Origin: Thunnus maccoyii
Taxonomy: Eukaryota; Chordata; Actinopteri; Scombriformes; Scombridae
Length of the DNA stretch: 64,000 nt
NCBI RefSeq assembly: GCF_910596095.1
Contig: NC_056545.1
Location: 24,575,067-24,639,066 of the forward strand
Reading direction: 5' to 3'
Below the pieces are notes generated by a model. It was not told the origin of the DNA, made no database searches, and saw only the letters and a program-made list of their open reading frames with translations. This document shows positions 42,400 to 63,483 of the stretch, one piece after another (the first letter of the stretch is position 1; every line of letters starts with the position of its first letter). A program made the translations under genes and the position numbers.

Positions 42400-45300
42400 T
42401 GGTATTGTTACACTGTTCCTTACAAACTCTGACAGGATGGCAGGGAGGGAGACGGATGGTGACAGCAACAGCATTGAGTTTAGTAAGGGAGATGAGAGGA
42501 GGGAGAGTGAGTGGGAAAAGGCAGTGAGAGGGAGTAGAGCCATGAAGACAAAAGACCGTAAGAGAAAGAAAAAGGACGGCGCTAGCTCCGGTAGAACGGA
42601 GGATGAGGGGAAGGACCCAAAGGCGGGATCGCTAAACGTAGTGGTGAGATTTGAGGGAGAGGGGGGAGTAAAGTAAGTCGATCTGCTGAAGCTGACAAAA
42701 ATCATCAGAGTACAAGTTGGAGAAGTGAAGTATACAAGAGTTTTGGGAGATGGAAACTTGCTTATAGGGTCCAACATTGAAGTGCAGATGGAGAAGGCAA
42801 AGAAAATAGGTAGTGTTGGAAAAGTCAAAGTATCCAAGGTAGCAGTATTAAGAGTAGGGGAGCAGGGGTCGCTGGGTGTGGAACAGTTTACAATTACAAT
42901 CTTACAATTTCATTTAGCAGATGCTTTTATCCAAAGCGACGTACATCTGAGAGCTGATACAACACAAGCAGGGCTCTACTCAAGTTCAGTTCAGTCAAAA
43001 GTAGTAAAAGAATGACAAGAGGAGCCAAGAAAAAAGAGACCGAGACCATTTTGATAGAGTTTGAAACAAAGGTTCTCCCAAAAGAATTATACTTTGTATT
43101 CATGAAATACAGAGTTAGGGTGTTCATACCAAAGCCAACGTTGTTCTAATGTGTTCTAACTGCCAGGAGGTTTGGGTATGTCGCTCAGGTGTGCAAAGGG
43201 ATGAGAAGATGTGTTGGGGAATATGAATATGAGAAGTGTGAGACCAAAGTGTTGTAACTGTGGAGGGAATCACAGTGTTGCTTATTGGGGCTGTGAAGTG
43301 ATGAGAAGAGAGGTGGAGTTGCAACAGATTAAAGGGAAAGAAAAAGTCTCTTATGCAGAGGCAGATGGCCGGACAGGAAAAATAGGCTAAGGAGCATGGC
43401 CATCATAAAGGACAAATGATTCACAAATGAAATGTGAATATAGAGAGTTGGTGACCTTTATAGCAGGAGTGATAAATGCAACAGACGAGGTTAAATCTAA
43501 AACTGAAAGGATTCAAATAATTGTCAAAGCAGCAGTGCATCATCTTGATATGATGGGTTTGAAATGGGAGGAAGTGATAAACAATCTTAGTGTATAGGCA
43601 AGTCAAGAGTCACCATGTGTTGGTTGATAATAAAGGCAATTTTAATACTCCAATGGAATAAGAGGAGTTTAATAGCCAATTTAACAATTTATAGACAGTC
43701 GGAGGGAGGTACTGGACATTTTGTGTGTTAAGGAATCATGGCGGAAACCAAATTTAGATTTTGTTATGTATGGATATGAGGCAATTAGGCTTAGTTGGTC
43801 TTAGAGTTAGGAAAGCTGGGGGAGGAGGGGGCTGTGACACATTTATTAAACAAAGGACTCCTTATACAGTACTGGATATCGAAAAAGAACCAGAGTATGT
43901 GGTGGTGGAAGTATGGGTGGGAAAGAAGGAATTAGTGGTTTTGAATTATTATGACCCTTGCAAGAAAATAGAATTGAACAAGCTTGAAGAAATAGAAGGT
44001 CAAAGTAGAGCAAGCACTGTGAGAGAGTGAGAAAACTGATGTTAATGGCCAGGTAATAGAAGACTTGCTGGATGAGATGAATTTAGTCTGCTTAAATGAT
44101 GGAAGTAAAATTAGAATAGATGTCAACACAGGCAAGAATTCGACCCCGGATCTTACATTGGTCTCAAATAATATTGCTCCCATACGTGATTGGAAAGTGT
44201 ACCAAGAGGGAACCATAGTGACCATTATCCAGTCTTGTGCATTATAAACATTAATGCATCAGTGACTGAAGTGGACAGGGGTGGAAAATGGGTGTTTGGG
44301 AAAGCTAACTGGGAGAAGTTTAAGGAAGAGAGTGATGAACACCTGAACCAGATTAATGGTAATATGACCACAGAAAATCTGGATAAGGAAATAAGAAAAG
44401 GTATCCAAAGGTAACAGTTGCACTGAGATCCATTCTTAAGAGTAAAGGCAAAAAAATGCTCATCCCATGGTGGGATGATAAATATAAACAAGCTGGCATT
44501 TACACAGAGATAAAGCATTTAAACTATTGAAAAGAATTCATAATTCTCAACATATGGTAAAGCACAAAAAAGCTCAGGTGGAGGTAAGAAGGACAGTTAA
44601 ACAGGAAAAAAGGTCATACTGGAGAAAGTTTTGTGACTGGAATGGGAACACAACCCCAGTAGGAGAGGTGTGGGGGATGATCAAAAAGATGTGAGGGAAC
44701 AGGAGGGAGAGGAGTATTCTGGTGCTAACAGATGGAAATGAAATAGCGGTAACTAATAAAGAAAAAGCTGAGTTGAATGGCTAACACTTTTATTAAGGTA
44801 CACAGTTCTAATAATTTGTCCGATGAGGGAAGAAGTGGCAGGGAGAAAATAAAAAGTGAAAACATGGAGGAAAAAAAGGAAAATACTGGAGCAGAGTGTT
44901 CCATTTACTTTGGGAGAGGTAAAAGGGTGCTGGCTAAAGCTGTAGCAGTATGACTGCACCAGGGAAGGATGAAATATGCTATGTGATGATAAAAAACTTA
45001 GTGCAGAGGGTCTGAACAAATTATTATACCATATATAATAAAGCGTGGGAGGAAGGTAGAATACCTGTGAGTTGGAAGGAGGCGGTCATTGTTCTCATAA
45101 GGAAGCCAGGGAAAGATGCAAGCATACCAACAATGATGAAGTAAGGAAAGTGCAAACAAATAAAGAAACAGCAGTTTTCTTTGATGTAGAAAAAGCACAT
45201 GATATGCTAAGGAAGGAGGGGCTTCTGATAAGGTTACATGCAGTGGGAATTGGAGGTAAAGTTTTTAACTGGATAATGGACTTTTTGAATAAAAGAACCA

Positions 45301-47005
45301 TCCAGGTAAAGGCAGGATCTGAAGTGTCCAATAAGTATGAGGTTGAAAATGGGACACTGCAGGGGAGAGTGATAAGTCCTATATTATTCTCTATTATGAT
45401 AAATGACATCTTTAGAAGTGTATCGTTAGATATGGGAAGATCATTATTTGCGGATGATGGGGCTCTGTGGAAAAGAAGGAGAAAATTGAGTCATATAGTT
45501 AAAAAATTGCAAGAAGGAATAAATCAAATTGAGATGTGAGGGAAGAAATGGGGTTTTAAGTAGTCAGTTGAAAAGACTAAAGTAATGTTCTTCACAAGAA
45601 AGAGGATTAGAGGAAATACTAATTTGAAACTATATGGAGATAATTTAGAGACAGTAGATTCTTTGGAGTTTGTTTTGACACCAAATTAACATGGAGGGAA
45701 CACATTAAAAGTATTGTGGATAAATGCAAAAAAGTTATAAATGTGATGAGATGCCTTGTAGGGTTGGACTGGAGAGCTGATGTAACATCCTTGAAATATC
45801 CTAATATATATGTAGCACTAATTAGATCAAGGTTAGATTATGGGAGTGTAGTATATGGATCTGCAGCAAAAACTGTACTTGGAGGATTAGATGTGATCCA
45901 GGCCCTGGCCCTCAGATTGTGCATAGGAGCAGCAAAAACATCACCTGTGTGTGCTCTACAAGTTGAGGCAGGAGAAATGCCGCAGGAAACAGCTCAGAGT
46001 CAACTATTGGATGAATTTGAGAGGGCACGGAGATAATCACCCAACTAAAAAAGTGCTACAAGCCTGCTGGGAAAGGGAGGGAACAGAAAAATCAAGTTTT
46101 GGTTGAACAGGAGATGCAGCAGCAATAGATGTGGGTCTCTTCAAGTTAACACAAGGAAGAAAAGTGCAAATTTACTAAATAAATTCTATAGTTATACAGA
46201 AAATAAATACACAGAGTGTGTGCAGGTGTTTACGAACGGATCAAAAGATCCAGTTACAGACAACACTGGTTCTGCAGTTGAAGTTCCTAGCCACAGAGTT
46301 GCAATATGCAAACGAGCATCAAACTTCTTAAGTATATACAGTTGGGTTGTACGCCATTTGGATGGCTTTAGAGTGGGTTGAACACGCCAAACCCAACAGA
46401 GCTCTGATCTGTAGTGATTCAGCATCTGTTCTGTACAGCCTAAAGCTAGGTACATCAAGTTATCGCCAAGAGTTACTATTTGAAATGAGTAACAAAACAA
46501 AACACTGTGGTCACGTTCATTCATTCATTTGGGTATTGAGAGAGTGGACAACTAGCCAAATGAGCTGTTAAAAAAGAAAACAGACACCCCAATTACACTT
46601 TCAAAATCAAAGGGAAAGGGTATCACATGGAAAAAAATCAATAAAGAGTGGCAGCAGCACTGGGATCAGGAGAAACCAGGAAGACATCCAACTGGACTTT
46701 GTGAGCATTGTCAGGTACCAGAAACAGTGGAGCATGTACTTGTTAACTGCAGGAAATATACCTCAGAAGAAAGGACATGGTGGAGGGGATGAGGAGGTCA
46801 GGGCTGACAGGGGCAGGTCTGAAGGGTATATTGGAGTGTGGTGAGAGTGGACAGAGCAGGAAGTGTCCGGTCAGCTTTGGTGAACAGGACTGATAGGAAA
46901 AATCTGACAAACCAGACGCTGTAGGAGTTGACTGACACCGGAGGATGGCAGTAATGCAACACCAAGGATGCAAGCTGCCATTAAATTCTAAAGAACAAGA
47001 AAAAC
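42400..47005 (+). mobile_element. I-clade (Nimb-like) LINE, near full length, decayed
   Basis: A plus-strand non-LTR retrotransposon in which the usual order of domains can be read through many frameshifts and stops. ORF1 starts at 42437 (MAGRETDGDSNSI) and has basic and acidic stretches, then CCHC zinc-knuckle pieces at about 43150-43310. An apurinic-type endonuclease runs from about 43640 to 44250, with an SDHYPV-like motif near its end. The reverse transcriptase lies at about 44890-45540, with LFADDG at about 45448-45465, and its thumb region continues to 46036. An RNase H domain is at about 46220-46570 (FTNGSKDPVTD, LICSDSASVLYSL). A C-terminal zinc-finger piece (CEHCQVPETVEHVLVNC) is near 46700-46750, and the A-rich 3' end is near 47000. 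An RNase H domain after the RT marks the I group. It is inactive. Confidence 0.8.
42890..43012. repeat. Small repeat nested in the LINE ORF1
   Basis: A short block containing TTTAGCAGATGCTTTTATCC and AAAGCGACGTACATCTGAG interrupts the ORF1 frame. The motif is one of the commonest dispersed words in teleost genomes. Its parent family is not certain; the boundaries are estimated from where LINE-like coding resumes. Confidence 0.45.
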
Positions 47006-47063
47006 TGCGATTTTCCAAAGACCCAAAGACGAAATGCTGCCATCTAGCGGTAGACATACATGT

Positions 47064-47472
47064 AGAGACAACTGGATACATCGTTGGAGGCAGTGTCCCG
47101 TTCACTCTTATAAAAGGCTTGTTTGTGGAAATCAGACCCTTCCTATGAAAGATGCTCAGTGGCGCATGAAGCCAAAAAAGCCACGTCCCGCTGTAAAGAA
47201 ATTACCATGGATGAAAACATACTGTCGACTTCCGCCGACTGACACGGCTAACAAATCTTTCGGCTCTTCTAGAATTTCGAAATGTGATCAGACCGACTCC
47301 ATCAAATTCTGATAGTGAAATGAGTCATTTCGCGGGGGTTGTGACGCTCAAAAAATTATCCGCTGATTTACAGACGTCTCCTTCACAATGTAAGTCCATG
47401 GGAAAACGGTTTTGGGGGGGCAGTAGCGTCACGTCACGTTGTAATTACACGGTTTGACCGCTAGGTTGGCGC
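47064..47472 (+). repeat. Dispersed repeat, copy A, abutting adss2
   Basis: A 409-bp block sharing diverged but collinear sequence with 60021-60483. Shared words include TCCTATGAAAG, GCATGAAGCCAAAAAAGC, ATCAAATTCTGATAGT and GTAATTNCAC. It lies just after the LINE 3' end and ends about 100 bp before the adss2 start codon. The family is not recognised. Confidence 0.65.
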
Positions 47473-47575
47473 TATTACTCAATGGCGGACGGAGAATGAG
47501 CACTTCCCGTGACGCACAGAAACGCGGTAAAACGATAACGTGATTCCGGGTCGTAGCAAGAGGGAAGCAGGCAGC
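47473..47575 (+). promoter_or_regulatory. adss2: adss2 proximal promoter / 5' UTR
   Basis: A short CpG-rich stretch between the dispersed repeat and the adss2 ATG. The island continues through exon 1 and shortly into intron 1. No TATA box is visible. The transcription start is presumably here or inside the right part of the repeat. Confidence 0.4.
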
Positions 47576-55516
<7,941 letters not shown>

Positions 55517-56345
55517 TCCGTCTGCAGACCTGCAGTCGCCCTTAACGACGGCTTAGATGTTAACTTCAGGTTTTGATAAGATCACCAGATGCGTTTTAAA
55601 ATGCAAACTCTATCCTATAGGAAATACTTCACCAGCAAGGCTATTTGTGAAACTTTTAGTTGCTGCTTGTGCATCACATTTACAATAATCCCTCATAGAT
55701 ATAATTTATGCATTCCACATAATGTTTTCTATATTTATTAGGGTGTTGATTTTTAAAACCTGGTGCAAATGGATAAGTCATTCCTAATTCTATTCCACAG
55801 AAAAGCACACTTGGTTTATTTTTTTAGCATTTAAAACTTATCGACCTTTACTGACATCTGTTCACCATGTAGTTATTTTTTTACAAAGATTTGAAGAGCC
55901 ATTGATGAACAGATGTAGAAGCCTTTGTATTAAAGGGAGTCACAATAAAGTAAAATTATTTCCAGGCTTTGTATGAGATGGAAAAATAATTGAAAGCCAT
56001 CTTGCGATCAGTACGATTGTGAACTTTTCTATTGAACAATTTTAAAAACGTGAAAGCATCTCAGTCGTTGAGTTTGTTAACAATATTTTCATGATGATTG
56101 TTGGAATACTTTTTAAATCATCCTCAAGACATAAATCAACACTAAGAACCTTGAGTTGAAATGTTTTCTTCATGATGTTTGAGGAAAAGTCACGTCCACA
56201 CACAGACATTGGCTGGTATTTGAAAAGTTTGTGTAAATGTAAAGAAAGCACAGTTCCAGACTACATCTCAATATGTTTCCTACAACATTTCATTCATTTT
56301 GTCAATAATGTAAAAGACTCAGCTTGCTATTATCAATAAAAGGAA
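55517..56345 (+). other. adss2: adss2 3' UTR with two polyadenylation signals
   Basis: Non-coding sequence after the adss2 stop. AATAAA occurs at 55944-55949 and at 56335-56340; the second is followed by a GT-rich stretch (GTAGTGTTTGG). Alternative 3' ends are likely. Confidence 0.6.
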
Positions 56346-57200
56346 ACTGTAAAAGTGTAGTGTTTGGTTTTTTGTTTTTATCTAGCTCTAGAAAAATGTT
56401 TAGCTGTATACATACTATGTTGTGTACATTCCTTGTAGGGGCTCAAAAATCTGATAGTTCTGGGTGTTTAAAAAGAAATCATCAGTAGAGCTTCTAGGAA
56501 AGTACTTAAATGTCACTAAAATAGCTGTTTTAATTCATGCCTTTTTGATCAATGGAATCATACAAGAAACATGAATGACTTCTCATCATTTACTGACCTA
56601 CTCAACTGTGGATAAATTGCAATCAAAGCTCTGCAAACACTGGATTTTCAAGGACTGATGTCGATATTTGAGACTTTGAGAAAATCAGTTACATTGACCT
56701 TTTTTTTTCACATAAGCACACATTTTTGATAAGGTTTCTATTTTTGTAATTGTCACCGCAATATGTATGGAGTAGTGCATTTTTACTTATTTTTACTTTT
56801 AACTTAAAGCGCTCTCAGGTGGACAAACTATGTAATGGAAACAGTTTCTGAGCTACCTCAAATGTATTGTTGACATTTGAATCATTGGATGAGTCTTATG
56901 TTTTCCTTTTCCCTTTCAAATCTTAGAGTTATTTTATGGATCAAAATGTAAAATCTCACTACATGGGCGAAGCCAGTGGGAGAAAAGTGACAGGGGAACC
57001 CTCAGAAGGGTAAAGTTAAGACAAAGCTTTGGGACTAGAGGTCATTCACACCTTGGACAAAGCCAAGGAATTCCATCCATTTTGGTTAAACAAACCATTG
57101 GGTGAGAAATTGCTCGTTTTTTTTTCTTTAGCAGAAAGGCCAACAAATATGACCCAAGCTCCCCCAATTAAATTGGTAAAACAAATGAAGAACCTCATTT
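56346..57200. other. intergenic, no gene seen
   Basis: AT-rich sequence between adss2 and the retrovirus-like relic. No exon or left LTR was recognised. Confidence 0.4.
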
Positions 57201-57329
57201 AATGTTAGATGTAAATGGGTTGGAAGCATTCCTATGCGTCTACCTGTATCTGAGCCTACTGCAGACTCTATAGGCCTTTTACTGAAAGCATGTCGTGTTT
57301 TATGACTTAAACTTTTCTCCTATCAGACA

Positions 57330-59273
57330 CTACACCTGTGAATCTATGAGGGTGAGATTTGTTATGCAAACTTAACTGCACCATCTATTGCACACCAGAC
57401 AGCATCCTTTAGAGACTAACCAGGATGACACAACAGCTGTACTTGCAGCCCTGGTAGATCAAAATCGACCCATGAGTGGAGAAAAAGGGGAAGTGCATGA
57501 TAGAATAGTGTCCAGTCTCCTTCTCCAATGACGTTGATTTGATTAGAACTGCTGAGCCAGTACAGATAGTACTAAATAATAATGCCTCCCTGCCAATGAT
57601 TTCACAGTATCCTCTTTCTCAAGAAAAGAGAGAAGATATTCGACCTGTAATTCAATTTTTGCTAAACTTCCTGTACTTAAAAGCCAGGGAAACCAGAATA
57701 CAGAATTGTATGAGACCTAAGAGTTATCAATGAAGTGATGATCCCCCATCTCAAAAATCTTTAATTTCCAAGTGGTTCTACCCCAATGCAATATGTAGCA
57801 TTTGACAAGTTCCCATCTATTGCTGATGATCCTGTTTCATGATGCAATGCTTTGGCTGACCATGCAGCTGCCAAAATTAGCATTCCTGTCCATGTAAAAC
57901 TCTGTCCCTCCATTCAACAAATGAGAAAACAATCTCATTCTACTGTGACCTAATCTCAGCTGTTCAGCCAACCCATTCTTAGGCACAGACCATCCAGTTT
58001 CCTCCAAGGGACAAACTGTGCCACAACATCCAACCAGCAGACTGGGTCCGCATCAGAGAGCTCCACTAACAAACACCCTGGAAACCCTGCTGGTCCAAAC
58101 CACAACACATCCTGTTTACCACCACCACAACAGTCAAGTGTGAGGGTCATCCCACTTGGGTCAACGCACTGTAAGCAGAGGCCTCCTCCACCATGCACTA
58201 GAAATCATCAGGACCCCTCCTCATCCTGTGGATCCTCTTCTTCCTTGTCTAGGGAGCCATACAATGTTGGCTGCATCCTTGGGAAGGACCTCCTCCCCTG
58301 AAGGCAACATGGGCAGCGGAGTCCCAGAAGAAGACATAGGACATCCACAGCCGTCAGAGGCCCAGATGAAGCCACTGCACGTCCAACGCTTAAAGCACGG
58401 AGAAGTAACACTAGAGAGAACAATGGACCAACAAAAAGCCTGAGTAGATTATACATGACAAACAGGGAAATCTACATATAACACAAATGAGACCTTTCTG
58501 TATACCACACGAGAAAAACACCAAGTGAATATGAACCACAGCCCTCAACAAGCACATACATACAATTGGCAGAAATGATAGCTTGATAATAGCTCAAGCC
58601 CTAAGAACTGTTATGTGAGTGCATTCATCTCACATAGTACAAGAGAAGGACTCCCAATAATGGCTTTGCCTATTACTTCCTGTGACACTTGTCACTTGCT
58701 ACACTTTAACGCAGCAAATGGACTTTATTCATATGCCAAAATGTGATGTGTAGATATGTTCTCAAACTGGTTAAAAGCATGAGCTTGCAAGAAGGCTGAC
58801 TCTGCCTCTACAGAGCATCAATTCAAACAGAGGTAGTCATTTCACTGCTCAAATAAAGACTGAACTCTGTAAATCATGCAAGATTAAACAAAGACAACAT
58901 TGTCCATACCAACCACAGTCTGCAGGGCTAGTTGACAGACAAAAGGGTATCCTGAAAAACAAACTAGCCAAACTGTGTGCTGAAACAGGCCTAAAATGGA
59001 CAGTGCTGTTGCCTCTAGCCCTAATGTCAATGAGGTCCACACCCATTAGGAAGAACAAATTTATACCTCATGAGATTATTACAGGTGGACCAATGACTAT
59101 ACCAAGTAATTCAGTGACATTACATAACCCTGTCACCACTAGTTTGTTTGATTGGTGTAAGGAAAAGTTAGGGGCATTGGATTATTTAATTTTTGGATTT
59201 GTCTTGTTTGGTTTTGGAATCCTGACTATTATTAGTCTCCTGATCACCTGTCTCAAATCCATTTGCAAATAAT
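57330..59273 (+). pseudogene. Endogenous retrovirus relic: pol and env fragments
   Basis: Plus-strand fragments of a retrovirus-like element, heavily broken. A protease/pol junction-like piece lies near 57340-57420. The start of a reverse transcriptase is near 57540-57730 and is lost to stops and deletions. A possible RNase H remnant lies near 57840-57880. A Pro/Ser-rich segment of unknown origin spans 57960-58440. The C-terminal part of an integrase is at about 58900-59090, and it runs in one open frame straight into the membrane anchor and short tail of an envelope protein ending at 59272. Most of gag, RT, integrase and the envelope surface region is missing. The pol similarity is to fish gamma/epsilon-type elements. 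No intact gene remains. Confidence 0.65.
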
Positions 59274-59399
59274 TTATCACTGGAACAGCCACTAGAATCA
59301 TGTATTCCACAGCAACTCAACTTGTTCCACCATTAGAGGAAAGTTCAGATTTGTTGTTTGAAATTGAACTTGTTTATGACTATGTAGGCTATGGATATA

Positions 59400-59775
59400 A
59401 CCTGTAGCATAAAAAACCCAACAACAACATTTGAGCCCCTTCAGACTCACTAATTGATTGAGTCTGGGAGCCCTTTCCAGCCCCCTTGCTAGTTCGTCAA
59501 CTGTGTGTCCTTCCTGCCTCTTGCAGGTCTGAATACAAATGCCCCTCTTCCTTCCTTCCTTCCTGATCACTGCCCTCCCTTACCCTTTGAATACTACCTA
59601 TTTACATACTGTCTGATCACTGCTGTTGTAACTGTATAAAAGTGCTTCTCTGTCATTGCTCTTCATCAGCTCACCGGCTCAGATCCTCTCTGTGTTGATC
59701 AGTTCACCAGTGTGCCGGCATGCTTCAAGAAACTCACAACTCTACAGCAATCCCCTGAACTAGACTTGAATGATT
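59400..59775 (+). repeat. Possible 3' LTR of the retrovirus relic
   Basis: The segment directly after the envelope remnant has a promoter-like layout with TATAAA at 59635-59640 and a CT-rich stretch downstream, as expected for an LTR. No second copy was found at the left side of the relic, so the call rests on position and the TATA box alone. Confidence 0.35.
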
Positions 59776-60020
59776 TTTTCAATAACCCTCACACGCCTTT
59801 CAGCCAGTAATATTTTTCTCTCGTTCCTTCTTCCTTACTTTACACCTTCCTTAGTTATGTTGACTTCCCCTCCTGGTTTAAAAAGCTTTTCAGGATCTGG
59901 AGGGATTAGATTAAAGTGTAAATTGTATTCCTTGGCATATTGATTGGAGGTGTAACAGTGTACTGCAGCTTCTTAGATATTCCAGAGTCCTTCTAATGAG
60001 TTAAAGGCATGGAAATATAA

Positions 60021-60483
60021 AGAGAACTGGATACAACATCAGAGGCGAGGCCCTGTTCATTCCTATGAAAGTTGCTCAGTGGTGCATGAAGCCAAAAAAG
60101 CAACTTCCTGCTGTAAATAAATTACCTGGATGAATGCATACTGCACACACTCTATGGGCTCAATGCACCCATAGAGCATGCGTACCAGAGACTTCCGTCG
60201 GCCGAGATGGCAAGCTTCCGGTTTAGCCCTCTGGCTAACTTGAATGGGGATGAAATAATTAAATTGTGCAGCTCTTCTAGACTTTCTTAATGTTATCGTA
60301 CTGAATGGATCAAATTCTGATAGTTAAATGAATCATTTTGTAGGGGTTGTGGCACTCAAATAAATGTATCAACTGTTTAACAGCCACCCCTTTTCCGATG
60401 ATTGTGTGTGGGAAAAATGCTTTTTGGGCCCCTGTCAGACCCAGAGGTTGTAATTCCACAGTTTGGCCACTATGTCAAATTGG
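60021..60483 (+). repeat. Dispersed repeat, copy B
   Basis: A 463-bp block collinear with and diverged from 47064-47472, in the same orientation. The two copies bracket adss2 and the retrovirus relic. Copy B has an extra stretch around 60135-60180 that contains a short self-complementary word pair. Confidence 0.65.
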
Positions 60484-60899
60484 CCTCAAAGCCCAGCGCT
60501 GTTCCTGGGGACTTTGTTAAAGGCAATGCACACCCACACAGGTGTTTTCCGTTAGTCCGGCTGATTGGACCTTTGCTCAGTTGAATGTTGGGTAGAACTT
60601 TGCTGGGGTGTTACATGATGTCATTGAAGTCTGTGTACTAATAAAAGTAATAAAGGTAGAAAATTATGTTGTTTAGCATGTGCCAAAACTACCAGTAGAG
60701 TCAGGTAGAGGTCAATCAACCATAGTCTATACACGTCCACACAGTCCAAGAGGGCTTGTCAGGCAAAATAAGTGAAAATATACTTAAGTTTTGTTGCTGT
60801 TCAAGCCTTTCGGGTCATTTGACTTAAACTACTCGATCAAAACTTTTCCCGGCTTGTGTTTTTGCAATGAATATAATGTGTGATATACATGTTTTAGCC

Positions 60900-61085
60900 A
60901 GGCTAGTTGGCTAATGTGCCTCAATGGATGGCATAATGTCAGTCTGTCGGTACACCACTTTGGCCCAGAATATAAGAAAACATGTTAGCAAATGTTAGCA
61001 TGCTAACACACTAAACTATGATAGATGGTCAACATTAGCTCAAAGCATAAAGGTACAGCCTCAGAGAGCTGCTAGCATGAGTATA
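60900..61085. repeat. Dispersed teleost repeat fragment
   Basis: GTTAGCAAATGTTAGCATGC followed by a CAGAGAGCTGCTAGCATGA ending matches the wording of a dispersed repeat often seen in percomorph genomes. Boundaries and family are uncertain. Confidence 0.35.
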
Positions 61086-63483
61086 ACTCTTAGTCTTGTT
61101 TTTATAGTGACTCAATTTAAATTACAGACACTTTTTATGTCAAGTTGTAAGTTACTGGTACTATCTTATTGTTGTTACTGTATTCTAATCGATAAACTGA
61201 CGCAAGTATTAGGTACAGGAAGGTTTGTTTCAAAGTGTAGTCCATAGCTGCGTCCTACATTTAGCTTACAGCCTGACTGATAGTCACAATACACAGCGCC
61301 AATGTTAACAGGAAATTACTACACATTTTAATAGAATTACTGAAGTTAAAAATATGAATAGCATGCACTTCACAGTGTGTAAATCAAAATGCCCCGCTTC
61401 TTTTTAAATATAGGAACCTGCAGATAAATAAACATTTTCATGTCATTCATAACAAAGACTTTACTTTCATTTTTGTGCTGCTGCCCTACAAAATTTTAAA
61501 AATTGTTATTTTCCAATGTTTTCTCTACTAATGTACATGCAAAGTGCATCTTCCCTTAAATGAGCAAAGTTGCAGACGTTTGCAAACCAATCAATTTCCG
61601 GTCCAAGAAGTCCATGCATCATCAAAAAAGAAAGTAAGAAAGTAAGCTTACAGAATGCAAGAAGGCTTAATTGAAAATAAAGTGCTCATAATAGCAGTGT
61701 AGTCATCTTCCTCCTCACTTTCTGTCCATCCCCCTCCCTCTCTTTTATTTACTGCCACCTTCCTTTACTTGTAATTGTGAGCATAGTTATCATCAGGTCA
61801 ATCAATTTGACCATTTTATTCCAGTGTAGCTTCTCAGATGTTCTTCACTGATCAGATCTCTTTCCAAAATCGGTCTCTTGTTTTTCTCCACTGGATGGAC
61901 CTTAATTAATTTGTCCTCATATTACCTACAAAACCACACACAGAATTAAAAGGACACCTGGGACTAAAGCCATCAATCGACAAAAAGTAAGGATCTTTAC
62001 ATTTTCTAACTTGTTTGCATGAATGACTGTTTGTGTGACCACGAGCTTGATGGATTTCAAGGCTGATTTTGTTTAGTGTGCTTTGATGTAATAAGAATCC
62101 ACTCATACAGATGCTGCAAGAAAAGAAAATCTACCCATGAATATAAACCTTGAAAAAATGTCCTTTGTTATTTGTAGACATATTTTGGAGATCTAGCAAA
62201 AATTTTTGTGTCATCTTTTAAGGAAGCCATGGAGTAATGTCTGTATTTCTGAGGGTTTTTCCATAATTAAACAATTTATGATGAGAAAGAAATTCAGAGA
62301 TGTTTTTCTGACTGATTTATGCAGAAGGAAGGAAAGATTTTGTGTTAACTGCATGTATTTAAAAAGTGCTTTCCCTGCACTATTTTTAGCTGTGTATTCC
62401 ATAGAGCTTTCTGTTTAACATTGATTACTGCATTTATATTTCCTCAGAATAAATAATCACTCATTTTTTTCCATTTCCGCAAATGTTCCTCATACTGCAT
62501 TGTGTCGTGGTTTATATAACCAGAGCGTTAAGATGTCAGTTTCGTTGCAGTTGGACTGTGTTCAGTTTTCATAAGAACCGACAGACAGCTCTCACACAGA
62601 TTGAATTGAAGGAGCTAAATGTACTTAACAGTTTATTTCGTGAGTGCATAAAATAAATCAAATTCTGCTGTTCAGCAAGAACAGATCAAGTACAAAGTGT
62701 TTGCAGGAAAAGATGGAGAAAGATGTGCTAAGTTCTATCTCATCACAAATAGCACATAATCATTTGACAAAATGCATCTAAAGAAATTACAACATAATGT
62801 AACTGTCTGATATATTTCTATAATATTGTTATTTAGGCCTGTGTCTGCTTTCATTTGTTACTTAAATTCATAACCTAGCTACAGTTATTTACTCAATTAA
62901 TTATTAGCGATAAGAGATCGAGATCAAAGTCTGCATTTGTACTTCTTAGTAAACTCAAGAACATATCAGTTTGCACTAAAATGTGCATTTGTAATATAAG
63001 CTCAATGCTGTATAGTATATTTATGTTTTTCTTGCTTGGGTCCCTGAAATTAAAAATTCATTTTCTGTGCCAGATCATACAGTTTCACTCTGCAACAATG
63101 CATATTTATATGTTGAAATCCCACCCCTTTGTTCCTGTAAAAAGTGACAAAAACCCAAAAAGCTCATCTTGCAATTAAGGGGTGTGTCATACAAAAAATG
63201 TCATCCAATCAGATGCAATAGATAGATCTGCAGATGTGCTGATCAATACAGCAAAAATATAATCATCAGAAGAAAACTAGAACATTTGTATGTCTTTAAT
63301 TGAAGAAAACATTCATTTTGGTTGAGTTTGCTCCTTCAATCGTACTAGAGAAGAATAACCATGTCAGAATACATCTGTTAACATTGGCTTTTGATTAGTT
63401 TCTACTACACTATATATCAGGCACAGAATACATTATCTGTTCTTAAAAACATAAACTGAAAAGCTGTGAAATGTGTATCTCAG
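61086..63483. other. intergenic or intronic, no gene seen
   Basis: AT-rich sequence without a recognisable exon. If the exon candidate at 63484 is real, part of this may be one of its introns. Confidence 0.4.

Noticed and set aside
42319-42837. 172-codon minus-strand ORF
   Set aside because: It is the antisense of the LINE ORF1 and has no independent support.
47540-47575. Upstream GTG start for adss2
   Set aside because: A standard ATG in good context follows at 47576; non-ATG initiation has no support.
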